A stretch of 64,000 bases of DNA, taken from the NCBI GenBank assembly GCA_900548225.1, contig URJM01000002.1, forward strand, positions 1 to 64,000, read 5' to 3'. Every line of letters begins with the position of its first letter. The first letter of the stretch is position 1. The DNA comes from an uncultured bacterium (GTDB taxonomy: Bacteria; Verrucomicrobiota; Lentisphaeria; Oligosphaerales; Oligosphaeraceae). Below the pieces are notes generated by a model. It searched no databases and was not told the origin of the DNA. It worked only from the letters and a program-made list of their open reading frames with translations. The translations under genes were made by a program, and so were the position numbers. Shown one piece after another: positions 1 through 8,411 of this stretch.

Positions 1-817
1 CGGCGGCGTCGCACCACAGGACCGCGAATCCCTCCTTTGCGTTCTTTCGGAAGAAAGTGCGGTCCATTACCGGGAACTGTTCGGCTGTGAGTCTCTCGAA
101 CTCGGCCAGTTGTTCTGCGGTGGGCGTATCGGGGAGGTTCTTTTCGAATCCGACGAGTTCTCCGGAGGCGCATGGGATGTCCTCTCCCAGGAGAGCCTTG
201 CGCCAATCCAGTGCCTTCCGCAGTTCTGCGGTGCGTCTGGTGCGCATTGCCGCCTCCTCCTCGGGGTCTGCGATGTCCAGCTTTATGTCTCCGACATAGA
301 TCGAGTAGTCGGTCTTTGGGTTTGATGTGAAGATGTCGATGAACTCGATGTTGGCCAGGTTGATTGTGGTGAGTTCCGCGATGGAGATCCTGAAGGTATT
401 CCGTCCCACCAGTGGCGACTGGAAGCTGACAGTCTGTGAGATGGGCTTGTTGTCGGCGCCGATGCTTTGGACCTTCACGCCGATGCGGGCGCTCCTTTCG
501 ACAAATGCCTCGATGGTGAGCGTCTTTGCGGAGGTCCAGTCGGTCGGCAGGCTTGGATTCCTGGCGAGATAGAGCTTTCCGGAGGGCCACCAGGACGTGC
601 CTTCGGGCTCGGCATTGCCGATGTAGCTGAACTTCACGGTCAGCCCGGACTCCCCGTTTGGCCAGGGAGCCTGCTTCATCGTCATGTAGACATTGGGCTT
701 GTAGATGACCCAGTCGGCCTCCGGCGGGCGGTCAACGGAGCTGGAGTAGAGCACCACCTCCCTCGCCGCCAACGACAGCGAGAGGAGGATTCCGGCGATG
801 AGTAGGAGCTTCTTCAT
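1..817 (-). CDS. GH123-like (DUF4091) secreted protein, N-terminal part, truncated by window edge
   Basis: The gene runs off the left edge of the window, so only about 272 N-terminal residues are visible. The start (CAT at 815-817) opens with MKKLLLIAGILLSLSLAA, a clean Sec signal peptide. No good Shine-Dalgarno is seen. The visible part matches the N-terminal half of the next gene almost residue for residue, including the blocks WPNGESGLTVKFSYIGNAEP and GELVGFEKNLP. It is therefore a tandem paralogue of that GH123-like protein. The catalytic half lies outside the window, so activity cannot be judged. It is 21 bp downstream of the next gene's stop on the same strand, so the two are probably co-transcribed. 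The related family (GH123) contains beta-N-acetylgalactosaminidases; the substrate here is unknown. Confidence 0.85.
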   Translation of the reverse strand, partial: MKKLLLIAGILLSLSLAAREVVLYSSSVDRPPEADWVIYKPNVYMTMKQAPWPNGESGLTVKFSYIGNAEPEGTSWWPSGKLYLARNPSLPTDWTSAKTLTIEAFVERSARIGVKVQSIGADNKPISQTVSFQSPLVGRNTFRISIAELTTINLANIEFIDIFTSNPKTDYSIYVGDIKLDIADPEEEAAMRTRRTAELRKALDWRKALLGEDIPCASGELVGFEKNLPDTPTAEQLAEFERLTAEQFPVMDRTFFRKNAKEGFAVLWCDAA

Positions 818-838
818 TTTGGGCTCTACAAGGCGCGG

Positions 839-3208
839 CTATTTCTGGACTCTGTAGTACTCCTCAAGGAGGTCTGCGATGCGTGCCTTTTTTGCCTTGA
901 CGAGTGCGGGATCCGTGGTCCATTCGATGAGTGACGTGACCAGTTCGTCTTCGACGACCACCTCTTTTGTTGCGGCGGTATACCACTCCCCGCTCATTGC
1001 GGAGGAGTCCTCAAGCGCCTTTTCGAGCATGTCGAGGTAGTACCAGTCCTCCATTCCGTCGCGGACCATCTTGAGTCGCTGGGTTGGGACTGGCGCGGCC
1101 ATTCCGGGGTATATGAGTCGACCGTCCCCGCCGAAGTTCTGGAAGGATTCGCCATACCATGGGTCTTCGAGGAGCGGTCCTCCGGAGATTGGGGGCAGCG
1201 GTCCTTCGTTCACGAAGAGTCCGCTTGAATTCCTCCTGTAGTCTCTCCAGACGGTTGTGTTGTAGTAGAGGAAGCAGTCCGGCTGGAACTTCTTGGTCAT
1301 GAATCCCATGAGGAGCCGGTTTGCGGTGGAGGGCATTTCCAGGAGGAAGTTGGCGTATGGCGCCAGTGGCGTGCAGCAGACATACCAGCCCACCTTTGCG
1401 CCCCTCGCGCGTGCCTCCTCGATGTTCTTCGCGTTGTCTCCGAAGACCTTTGTCAGGGGAATCCATCCGTCAACGAGGTCGGTGGTATTGCTGACCCTTC
1501 CGAAGCTGCTGTCATACATCGTGGTGTAGATTGGCACTCCCGGCGCTGCCTCGCGGACATTCTTGAGGGATCTGCTGATCATCTCGAACTGGGATGCGGG
1601 CTGTTCGTCATAGCAGTACAGGTATGCGTATTCGAGGAGTCCCGCGGCCTTGACCTCCTCGTAGGCCTTCCTGATTTTCGCCGCCATTGCGTCATCGACC
1701 TCTTCTCCGATGTAGCCGATGTTGATGTGCTTCGAGCCGTTTTCGAGGAAGAACCTGGCGTCTTCCACGAGCCCCTGCCTGTCCACGGGCCAGTAGATGT
1801 AGTCGGCCTGGAGCCTGTGGCTGAGGAGCATTTTTGCGATTGCCCTCCAGTATTCCTTGCGTTCGGCGGAGTTGGCGGGATAGTTGTCAAGTGTCACGAA
1901 GCCGACAGGCGAGAAGTACGGGACGCCCTCGGGGAGTGCGAAGTCGCGCACCCTGACCGTGTAGGGGAGGATGGCCTCGCCGCCCTCGTCCCAGGTGACC
2001 TTCACCTCGCCCTTGTAGAGTCCTGCCGCCTGGTTGACGGGCACGCAGACGTCCAGCCACCAGGTCTGGTAGGTATTCAGTTCGACGGGGATGGGGGTGT
2101 CGAGATATTCGAGGATTGGGTCTGGCCAGTATCCGTAGTAGTCGGTCTTGTAGTTGTGGATATCCTCCCTTGTCTGGACATAGCCCATTGGGGAGACCTT
2201 CAGCGACTCCAGTGGAATCGTATTTCCCTCGGCGCTTTTTGGCGCGGCGACCAGGACGGCCTTGGCGCCGTTGATTGCCTTGGCGGCGAATCCTACGAGC
2301 TGTGCGCATTCGCCTTCGCCCTTTGCCGCGTCAAGGAAGGCCTCCTTTGACGGCGGGCAGAGGAATGCATACTTGTCCCTCAGGACCTTTTCGGCGGCGT
2401 CGCACCACAGGACCGCGAATCCCTCCTTTGCGTTCTTTCGGAAGAATGTGCGGTCTATTATCGGGAACTGCTCGGCAGTGAGTTCCTCGAATTCCGTCAG
2501 CTGGTCGAGGGTAGGCGTTTCCGGGAGGTTTTTTTCGAATCCGACGAGTTCGCCTGACGAGCATGGGAGGTCCTCGCCCAGGAGATTCTTGCGCCAGTTG
2601 AGGCAGCGCCTCAGTTCCGCGGTGCGTGCGGTGAGTCTGGCCTGCTCCTCTTCCGGGTCGAGGAGTTCCAGCTTGATGTCGCCGATGTATGTCGAGAAGT
2701 CAGTCTTGGGATTTGAGATGAAGATGTCGATGTACTCGATGTTGCCCAGGTTGATTTGGGAGTACTCGCTGATGCCGATCCTGAAGGTGTGGCGTCCGAC
2801 GCCCGGGCTCTGGATGAGATGCGTGTGGCCGACCTGCTTGTTGTCTGCGTCGCGGCTCACGACCCTCACGGCAAATTTTTCGCCGTTTTCCAGGTATGCT
2901 TCGACTATGAGCGTCTTTGCGTCGCGCCAGTCGGCCAGTGCATTGGGGTTTCTGGCAAGGAAGAGCTTGCCGGAGGGCCACCAGGATGTGCCTTCGGGCT
3001 CGGCGTTGCCGATGTAGCTGAACTTGACGGTCAGGCCTGACTCCCCGTTGGGCCAGGGCGCCTGCGACATCGTCAGGTAGACATTGGGCTTGTAGATGAC
3101 CCAGTCGACGCTTGGAGGACGGTCGACCTTGCTTGTGTAGAGGAGTACTTCGCGTGCAAGGAGCGACATCGAGAGGAGGGTGCAGGCGAGGAGCAGGAGT
3201 TTTTTCAT
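839..3208 (-). CDS. Secreted GH123-like glycoside hydrolase (DUF4091), paralogue 2
   Basis: A 789-residue protein with a signal peptide (MKKLLLLACTLLSMSLLA). An in-frame ATG 15 bp upstream gives a worse N-terminus, so the start at 3208 is preferred. Residues ~25-190 form a beta-rich, carbohydrate-binding-like N-terminal domain. The C-terminal ~400 residues resemble the DUF4091/GH123 catalytic domain, with the blocks YFSPVGF and LLMGFMTKKFQPD. An adjacent Asp-Glu pair in YCYDEQP (near residue 535) fits the DE pair that GH123 enzymes use for substrate-assisted catalysis on N-acetylated sugars; that mechanism is family knowledge, and the match is an inference. It is the middle of three tandem paralogues (spacings 21 and 36 bp). 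Exported glycan degradation is likely; the sugar specificity is not known. Confidence 0.85.
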   Translation of the reverse strand: MKKLLLLACTLLSMSLLAREVLLYTSKVDRPPSVDWVIYKPNVYLTMSQAPWPNGESGLTVKFSYIGNAEPEGTSWWPSGKLFLARNPNALADWRDAKTLIVEAYLENGEKFAVRVVSRDADNKQVGHTHLIQSPGVGRHTFRIGISEYSQINLGNIEYIDIFISNPKTDFSTYIGDIKLELLDPEEEQARLTARTAELRRCLNWRKNLLGEDLPCSSGELVGFEKNLPETPTLDQLTEFEELTAEQFPIIDRTFFRKNAKEGFAVLWCDAAEKVLRDKYAFLCPPSKEAFLDAAKGEGECAQLVGFAAKAINGAKAVLVAAPKSAEGNTIPLESLKVSPMGYVQTREDIHNYKTDYYGYWPDPILEYLDTPIPVELNTYQTWWLDVCVPVNQAAGLYKGEVKVTWDEGGEAILPYTVRVRDFALPEGVPYFSPVGFVTLDNYPANSAERKEYWRAIAKMLLSHRLQADYIYWPVDRQGLVEDARFFLENGSKHINIGYIGEEVDDAMAAKIRKAYEEVKAAGLLEYAYLYCYDEQPASQFEMISRSLKNVREAAPGVPIYTTMYDSSFGRVSNTTDLVDGWIPLTKVFGDNAKNIEEARARGAKVGWYVCCTPLAPYANFLLEMPSTANRLLMGFMTKKFQPDCFLYYNTTVWRDYRRNSSGLFVNEGPLPPISGGPLLEDPWYGESFQNFGGDGRLIYPGMAAPVPTQRLKMVRDGMEDWYYLDMLEKALEDSSAMSGEWYTAATKEVVVEDELVTSLIEWTTDPALVKAKKARIADLLEEYYRVQK

Positions 3209-3244
3209 GTTTTGAGCGTGCATTATGGGGATTTGAGTGCGGGG

Positions 3245-5599
3245 TTATTTCTGTGTCGAGTAGTACTCCTCGAGGAGGTCTGCGATGCGGGCCTTCTTGT
3301 CCCTGACGAGTGCGGGGTCGGTGGTCCACTTTGTGAGCGTTTCGACCAGCCTGTCCTCGACATGGACCTCCTTGCGCGCCTTGTCGCGCCATTCCGCGGA
3401 CATCCTGCCCGGGTTCTTCCAGGCCTTCTCCAGCATGTCCATGTAGAGCCAGTCCTCCATTCCGTCGCGGATGGACTTGAGGCGCGTGGTTGGCACCGGG
3501 CCCTCCTTTGCGGGGTAGAGGAGCCGTCCGTCCCCTGGGAAGTTTGTGAATGACTCTGCAAACCACGGGTCGCCGATGAGTGTCGGGAGCCTTCCTCCGG
3601 CGATTGGGGTCTTGATGTAGTCGACCTGCTGGTATGTTCCATCGGGGCGTATTTCATAGACGCACCACATGGTCGCGTAGTAGTAGAGGAAGCAATCCGG
3701 GGTGAACTTCTTGTTCATGAACCCCATGAGGAGCCGGTTGCCTGTGGCCGGGATTTCGAGGAGGAAGTTTGCGTATGGATAGAGTGGGCCGCAGCAGACA
3801 TACCAGCCGACCTGGGCTCCGCGCTCGCGGGCGGCGGCAATCTCCTTCGAAGTCTTTCCGTAGACCCTCGTCAGGGGAATCCACCCGTCGATGAGCTCCT
3901 CCATTCCGGAGGCGACGCCGTAGGTGCTGTCGTAAAGCGTGGTGTAGATGGGGACTCCCGGGGCGGCCTCGCGGATGCGCTTGAGGGCCTCGCGCATCAT
4001 CGGGAATTTCTCCGCGGGCTGTTCGTCAAAGCAGTAGATGTACGCCTTGTCGATGATTCCGGCCTCCTTGCACCTGCGGTATGCCTCCGCAATCTGCGCG
4101 AAGAGCTTGTCGTCGACCTCCGTGTTGATGAAGCCGAGGTTGAAGTGGCGGGCCCCGTGTTCAAGGCGGAATTTTGCGGATTCCACCAGTTCAGGGCGGT
4201 TGACGTTGAGGTAGATGTGGTCTGCCTGGAGGCGGTGGTCAAGGATAAGCTTCACCATCTGCCTGTCCCGCTCCTCCTGGACGTTTTCGCCGCCCGGGTA
4301 CGGGATGAAGTACTCGATTGGGGAGAAGTACGGGACGCCCTCGGGGAGTGCGAAGTCGCGCACGCGCACCGAGAAGGGGAGGGTGGTCTCGCCGCCGTTG
4401 TCCCAGGTCAGCTTGACCTGTCCCTGGTAGAGTCCTGCGGGCTGGTCCAGTGGCACGTTGACATCCAGCCACCAAGTCTGGTAGGTATTGCGTTCGACGG
4501 GGATGGGGGTGTCCAGGTATTCGAGGATTGGGTCTGGCCAGAATCCCAGCGGTTCGATGTTATAGCCGGGGTTGCGGATTTCCACATATCCGACAGGGGA
4601 GAGCTTGAATGCCTCCTTCGGGATTGACTTGCCGCCCTCGTCCACGGGGTAGATTTCGATTTCCGTCTTGACTCCGGCCAGGTCGGCAGTCGCAAATGCC
4701 ACAATCTGCGCGGATTCGCCTTCGCCCCTGGCCGCGTCAAGCAGGATTTCCTCGGTGGGCGGGCACAGGAACGCGTATGTTTCGCGAAGCACCTTTTCCT
4801 CTGCGGCGCACCATCTGGCGGCGAGGTTGTTTTCGGCGGAGCGCATGAAATAGATTCTGTCGATTACGGGGAAGCCCTTCCTGCATGCCTTCTCGAAGTC
4901 CTGGAGCGCGTCCACGTCCGGGGTCTCCGGCAGGAATTTTTCGATGCTCATGAGATTCTTGATGGCTGCGGGGAGATTTCCGCGTGCCATGGACCTGCGC
5001 CATGCGAGCGCTCCGCGCAGTGCGTCCGCCAGGGTTTTGCGTTCACTGGCTTCGGCCTCGAGGTCCTTGACATCCAGCCTGATGTCGCCCACGTAGACGG
5101 AGTAGTCGGTCTTTGGCGAGGAGCAGAATATGTCGATGTACTCGATGGCGCTCAGGTCGAAGTTGCTCATCTCGCCAATCTCCGCCTTGAGGGTGTGCCT
5201 GCCCTTTGACCGGACCGTGTCGAAGAAGTTGAATGTCTTCGGGTCGTTCTTGGTTTTGACGACCAGTCCCACTGGCTCGTCGGTTTCGCAGTAGATGTCA
5301 ATCAGGAGTGCGTTCACGAGGCGCCAGTCTGTGAGTGCGTCCGGCACCTTGTCGAGGTAGAGTTTTCCCGACGGCCACCACTCCTCGCCCGTCCGTGCAT
5401 TTCCCTTGTATGTGAACTTGACCGTGAGTCCGGATTCGCCAGTTGGCCATGGGCGCTGTTCCATCGTCAGGAATTCGTCGCCGTTTGTCCTCCAGGCATT
5501 TTCGGGCGGGTTGGCTGCGGAGTTGACATAGAGGTCGACCTCCTTTGCAAGAAGCGACAGCGACAGCAGGATTCCGGCTAGCAGAAGAAATCTTTTCAT
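3245..5599 (-). CDS. Secreted GH123-like glycoside hydrolase (DUF4091), paralogue 3
   Basis: A 784-residue protein. The reading frame is open further upstream to 5695, but the start at 5599 gives the signal peptide MKRFLLLAGILLSLSLLA. It is more diverged from the other two paralogues, yet it keeps the same architecture: an N-terminal domain, then the DUF4091/GH123-like region. The putative catalytic Asp-Glu pair is in YCFDEQP (near residue 530), and the blocks YFSPIEY and LLMGFMNKKFTPD are present. It is the promoter-proximal gene of the three, and a TATATT -10-like element lies about 60 bp upstream of the ATG. The paralogues end in nearly the same ARIADLLEEYY tail. Degradation of host or algal glycans containing N-acetylhexosamine is plausible but unproven. 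Confidence 0.85.
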   Translation of the reverse strand: MKRFLLLAGILLSLSLLAKEVDLYVNSAANPPENAWRTNGDEFLTMEQRPWPTGESGLTVKFTYKGNARTGEEWWPSGKLYLDKVPDALTDWRLVNALLIDIYCETDEPVGLVVKTKNDPKTFNFFDTVRSKGRHTLKAEIGEMSNFDLSAIEYIDIFCSSPKTDYSVYVGDIRLDVKDLEAEASERKTLADALRGALAWRRSMARGNLPAAIKNLMSIEKFLPETPDVDALQDFEKACRKGFPVIDRIYFMRSAENNLAARWCAAEEKVLRETYAFLCPPTEEILLDAARGEGESAQIVAFATADLAGVKTEIEIYPVDEGGKSIPKEAFKLSPVGYVEIRNPGYNIEPLGFWPDPILEYLDTPIPVERNTYQTWWLDVNVPLDQPAGLYQGQVKLTWDNGGETTLPFSVRVRDFALPEGVPYFSPIEYFIPYPGGENVQEERDRQMVKLILDHRLQADHIYLNVNRPELVESAKFRLEHGARHFNLGFINTEVDDKLFAQIAEAYRRCKEAGIIDKAYIYCFDEQPAEKFPMMREALKRIREAAPGVPIYTTLYDSTYGVASGMEELIDGWIPLTRVYGKTSKEIAAARERGAQVGWYVCCGPLYPYANFLLEIPATGNRLLMGFMNKKFTPDCFLYYYATMWCVYEIRPDGTYQQVDYIKTPIAGGRLPTLIGDPWFAESFTNFPGDGRLLYPAKEGPVPTTRLKSIRDGMEDWLYMDMLEKAWKNPGRMSAEWRDKARKEVHVEDRLVETLTKWTTDPALVRDKKARIADLLEEYYSTQK

Positions 5600-5654
5600 T
5601 GTCGTGGCAGGATATGGGTGAGTGGATGTGTTTGACACAGGCAAATTGGGTGTT

Positions 5655-5667
5655 GCGTAATATACGC
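5655..5667 (-). promoter_or_regulatory. Probable -10 region for the GH123-like cluster
   Basis: On the minus strand this reads GCGTATATTACGC, a near-perfect palindrome containing TATATT. It sits 55-65 bp upstream of the start of the first gene of the cluster. No convincing -35 hexamer is seen. The same TATATTA plus CG pattern occurs before rnpB, rpsL, the antiporter gene and the GH78 gene in this window. Confidence 0.4.
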
Positions 5668-5720
5668 GCTGGCTTGGCGATTGGGGTTTTGGCATCCTTT
5701 CGCCGCGCGAAAAAAGGTGG

Positions 5721-6980
5721 CTATTCCCCCGCCAGGCAGTCGATGCGTTTTTTTAGGGATTTGAGGGTCTTGTCGATTGTCGGGTAGTCTCTGTAGAGGA
5801 ATCCCGCCTCCTGGAATGCGGGGGAGTTTTCGACGGCCGTTTCGATTTCCGCCCGTTTGAGGAGCGCGCGGTCGATTCCGACAACGAGTGGCGCGGCGGG
5901 GTGTGCGTCAAGCCAGGCGAGTCGTTCGGCAAGATCCCTCGAATGCCATCTGTGGAAGAGCTCCAGGTGGATGATTCTACGGGAACCCTTCCTCCGGAAG
6001 GAGTAGTCCGGGAAGATCATCTCGCCTCCGCGCCCCTTGAGAAACGGAGCCTCCTCTACGATGCGCCATTCGGAGTCCGTTGCGAGAAAGTGGTTTCTGA
6101 AGAGGGCCACCTCCTCGGGAAGCACAGCGGAGAATTGGTGATATGGGCATTTGAGACGGGAATCCTGGTCGAGTTCCAGCTGGAAGAGCCGTCCCTTCCA
6201 GAGAATCTGCGCTTCCAGTCTCCACCATGGCATTGTGCAGACAGCGGGGAAGAACGTAGCCAGCGCGAGGCCGTAGCGCCGTCCCGTGTCCAGCACTGCG
6301 GCCGGTCCGTCGACCGTCATCTCCAGCCAGCGGAGCGCGCCGTCGCCGTCCTGGCCAGATTCCTCCGGGGAGTCCTTGATTTCCGCGAGGAGCTGGAAGA
6401 ATCTGAGATATTGGCAGAGGCGTCGCAGCTGCGCCGCATCCCTTGCGCCGACCTTGACCTTCATCTCCCTGGCGGTGAGAAGCAGCGCCTGGACCTGCGC
6501 GAGGTTGTAGCGTTCCAGGAGCCCCCGCGCGTCAATGTCGTCGAATTTCAGCAGCCGGTCGTTTTCCGGCAGGTCGCCGTAGAGATTTCCAACAAGCGGG
6601 TTTTCGGGCAGCATTTCCCTGATGCGTTCTTCCCAGTGGCCGAATTGCGGCAGCGTGTCGTTGCCCCGCAGCAGCTGCGCGGATGCATCGAGAATCTCCT
6701 TCCGCAGGGTCTGGAAATCGAGCTGTGAACTTGAGGAGAAGTCAGTGCGGTCTTCGAGGAGCTTCACGATTCCGAGGCCAAGGCTCCTGCGCGTGGTCTC
6801 CGCCAGGACTGCCTTGACGTTTTCATCGAGCTGCCCGCGGCTTTCACGCCGGTCCAGTGCGTTGTGGAAGAGTCCGATGAGCTGTTCGCAAAGCAGGAGG
6901 TTTTCCTGTGTGAATCCCACGAACCTCGGGAGGATGGAGTCCCTGCGGCAATATGGATGGACAAGTGCCTGGGTCAGCAT
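5721..6980 (-). CDS. DUF790 / Bax1-type nuclease partner of XPB helicase
   Basis: A 419-residue protein of the DUF790 family, whose archaeal member Bax1 is a structure-specific nuclease that binds XPB helicase in nucleotide excision repair (family knowledge). Visible support: the N-terminal LTQALVHPYC region, a GNLYGDLPEND block mid-protein, and a C-terminal nuclease-like core with FPDYSF followed by HLELFHRW. The latter corresponds to the acidic positions of the PD-(D/E)XK-type fold; the canonical lysine is not obvious. Its ATG overlaps the 3' end of the upstream XPB-type helicase gene by 7 nt (ATGCTGA), indicating translational coupling. It probably cuts DNA near lesions or junctions opened by that helicase. 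The partner assignment is strong because the pair is adjacent and overlapping. Confidence 0.8.
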   Translation of the reverse strand: MLTQALVHPYCRRDSILPRFVGFTQENLLLCEQLIGLFHNALDRRESRGQLDENVKAVLAETTRRSLGLGIVKLLEDRTDFSSSSQLDFQTLRKEILDASAQLLRGNDTLPQFGHWEERIREMLPENPLVGNLYGDLPENDRLLKFDDIDARGLLERYNLAQVQALLLTAREMKVKVGARDAAQLRRLCQYLRFFQLLAEIKDSPEESGQDGDGALRWLEMTVDGPAAVLDTGRRYGLALATFFPAVCTMPWWRLEAQILWKGRLFQLELDQDSRLKCPYHQFSAVLPEEVALFRNHFLATDSEWRIVEEAPFLKGRGGEMIFPDYSFRRKGSRRIIHLELFHRWHSRDLAERLAWLDAHPAAPLVVGIDRALLKRAEIETAVENSPAFQEAGFLYRDYPTIDKTLKSLKKRIDCLAGE

Positions 6981-8383
6981 TCCTCGTGTGTCTCCATTGG
7001 GTTGCCGTATGCCGGGTGCATCCTGCGTCTTTCGGAGGTATATGTCTCACTTGTGCCGTCGCTGACGAGTTCGTAGAGCAGGGCGGTCTTGCCTGGCGAG
7101 GGTCGGAGAATCCTGCCCAGGCGCTGGACGTGCTCCCTGACGGAGCCGGAGCCCGACACGATGATGCCGATGTTCGCGGCGGGCACGTCAACCCCTTCGT
7201 TCAGCACCTTGCTGGTGACCAGGGCTGGATATGTGCCGTTGCGGAAGGCCTCCAGGAATGCTACGCGCTCGGCGGACTTCGTGTGGTGTGTAATCACCGG
7301 CAGCGCAAAGGCGTTGCCGAGGCGGTATGCCGCTGCGTTGTCCGCCGTGAATATGATGGTGCGGTCGTGGCGGTGCGCCTCCAGCAGTTCGGCCACGGTG
7401 CGGAACTTTGCGGTCGAGAATCGCGCGATGCGGCGTTGGTCCAGGTAGGCTTGCATTGCCTGGTGCCCCTCCGTGGTGCGGCTTGCCGCCCTCAGGAAGT
7501 TGCCCCAGCCCTGGGGCGTGCCAAGGCGGATGTTGTTCTTGCGCAGAAAGTCCACGTAGATTCCGTGGGCGCGGGAGTATTCCGCAACCTCGCCTTCGTC
7601 AAGGCTCGTGTAGATTGGCACGGTCTCGTATGGCGCCAGGACAGTCTCCCTGGACAGTTCGCCTATCTCCCTGCGGTAGCAGATACGCCCCACTAGCCTT
7701 TCGTATTCCCTGTCGAGTCCGTCGTCCCGTTCGGGTGTTGCGGTCAATCCCAGTCGGAATGGCGCGATTGATCCGATGGCGATTTGCGAGTAGGACGGGC
7801 CGGGCAGATGGTGGCACTCGTCCACGACCAGCAGTCCGAAGCGGTTGCCGATGCGGTCGATTGTCAGCAGTGCCGAATCGTATGTCGAGACGGTGACATC
7901 CTGGATGTCCTGGGTGCCGCCGCCAAGTATTCCGATGGGTCGCCGGAAGGCGTTCCTGAGTTGCAGGACCCACTGGGCAAGCAAGTCCAGGGTCGGGACA
8001 ATAACGAGGGTTGAGCGGTTCGTGCGTGCAATCGCCATCTGCGCCAGAAAGGACTTGCCTGTGCCAGTTGGAAGGACGACGATGCCGCGCCTGGCGGACT
8101 CCTCCCATCGGGCGATGGCCTCCGCCTGGTAGTCCCTTGGCGGGTGGCTGGAGAAGAGTTCCAGTCCCGGGGAGGTGTAGGCCCTTGCCTGGTCGTCGTA
8201 GGGGAAGTGCCCCCTGTGCAACGCCGCGATGATGGCGGAGTACGCGCTGGCCGCCGCCCGGAAGCACTGCACGCGCCTGTCATATCGGCAGAACTCCCCG
8301 ATGCCGCAGGGCAGTTCTCCGGGAGTTCTGGCCTCGCCGTCGCCCACGAGCAGCGTTCCTGACTGAAAGCGTATTGGAAGCAC
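6974..8383 (-). CDS. XPB-like superfamily 2 DNA helicase
   Basis: A 469-residue SF2 helicase. The start is GTG at 8383; no upstream SD is seen. Motifs in order: Walker A LPTGTGKS (about residue 105-112), a DECHH box in place of DEAD/DEVH, LTATPER (motif III), and QRLGRILRP (motif VI). The domain order and the DECHH box fit XPB/Rad25-type helicases rather than RecQ or UvrB. A short N-terminal domain (about 80 residues) precedes the helicase core, as in bacterial and archaeal XPB proteins. It overlaps the Bax1-type nuclease gene, recreating the archaeal XPB-Bax1 repair pair. The gene lies 28 bp downstream of the hybrid kinase gene and may share its transcript. Role: 3'-5' unwinding at damaged DNA, inferred from the family. 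Confidence 0.88.
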   Translation of the reverse strand: MLPIRFQSGTLLVGDGEARTPGELPCGIGEFCRYDRRVQCFRAAASAYSAIIAALHRGHFPYDDQARAYTSPGLELFSSHPPRDYQAEAIARWEESARRGIVVLPTGTGKSFLAQMAIARTNRSTLVIVPTLDLLAQWVLQLRNAFRRPIGILGGGTQDIQDVTVSTYDSALLTIDRIGNRFGLLVVDECHHLPGPSYSQIAIGSIAPFRLGLTATPERDDGLDREYERLVGRICYRREIGELSRETVLAPYETVPIYTSLDEGEVAEYSRAHGIYVDFLRKNNIRLGTPQGWGNFLRAASRTTEGHQAMQAYLDQRRIARFSTAKFRTVAELLEAHRHDRTIIFTADNAAAYRLGNAFALPVITHHTKSAERVAFLEAFRNGTYPALVTSKVLNEGVDVPAANIGIIVSGSGSVREHVQRLGRILRPSPGKTALLYELVSDGTSETYTSERRRMHPAYGNPMETHEEC

Positions 8384-8411
8384 GTGCGTGTGAAGTAGGG
8401 ATTCGCGTCTG

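Noticed and set aside
5600..5695. Upstream extension of the third GH123-like gene
   Set aside because: The extra 32 residues have no signal-peptide features and would cover the likely promoter; the start at 5599 gives a clean signal peptide.
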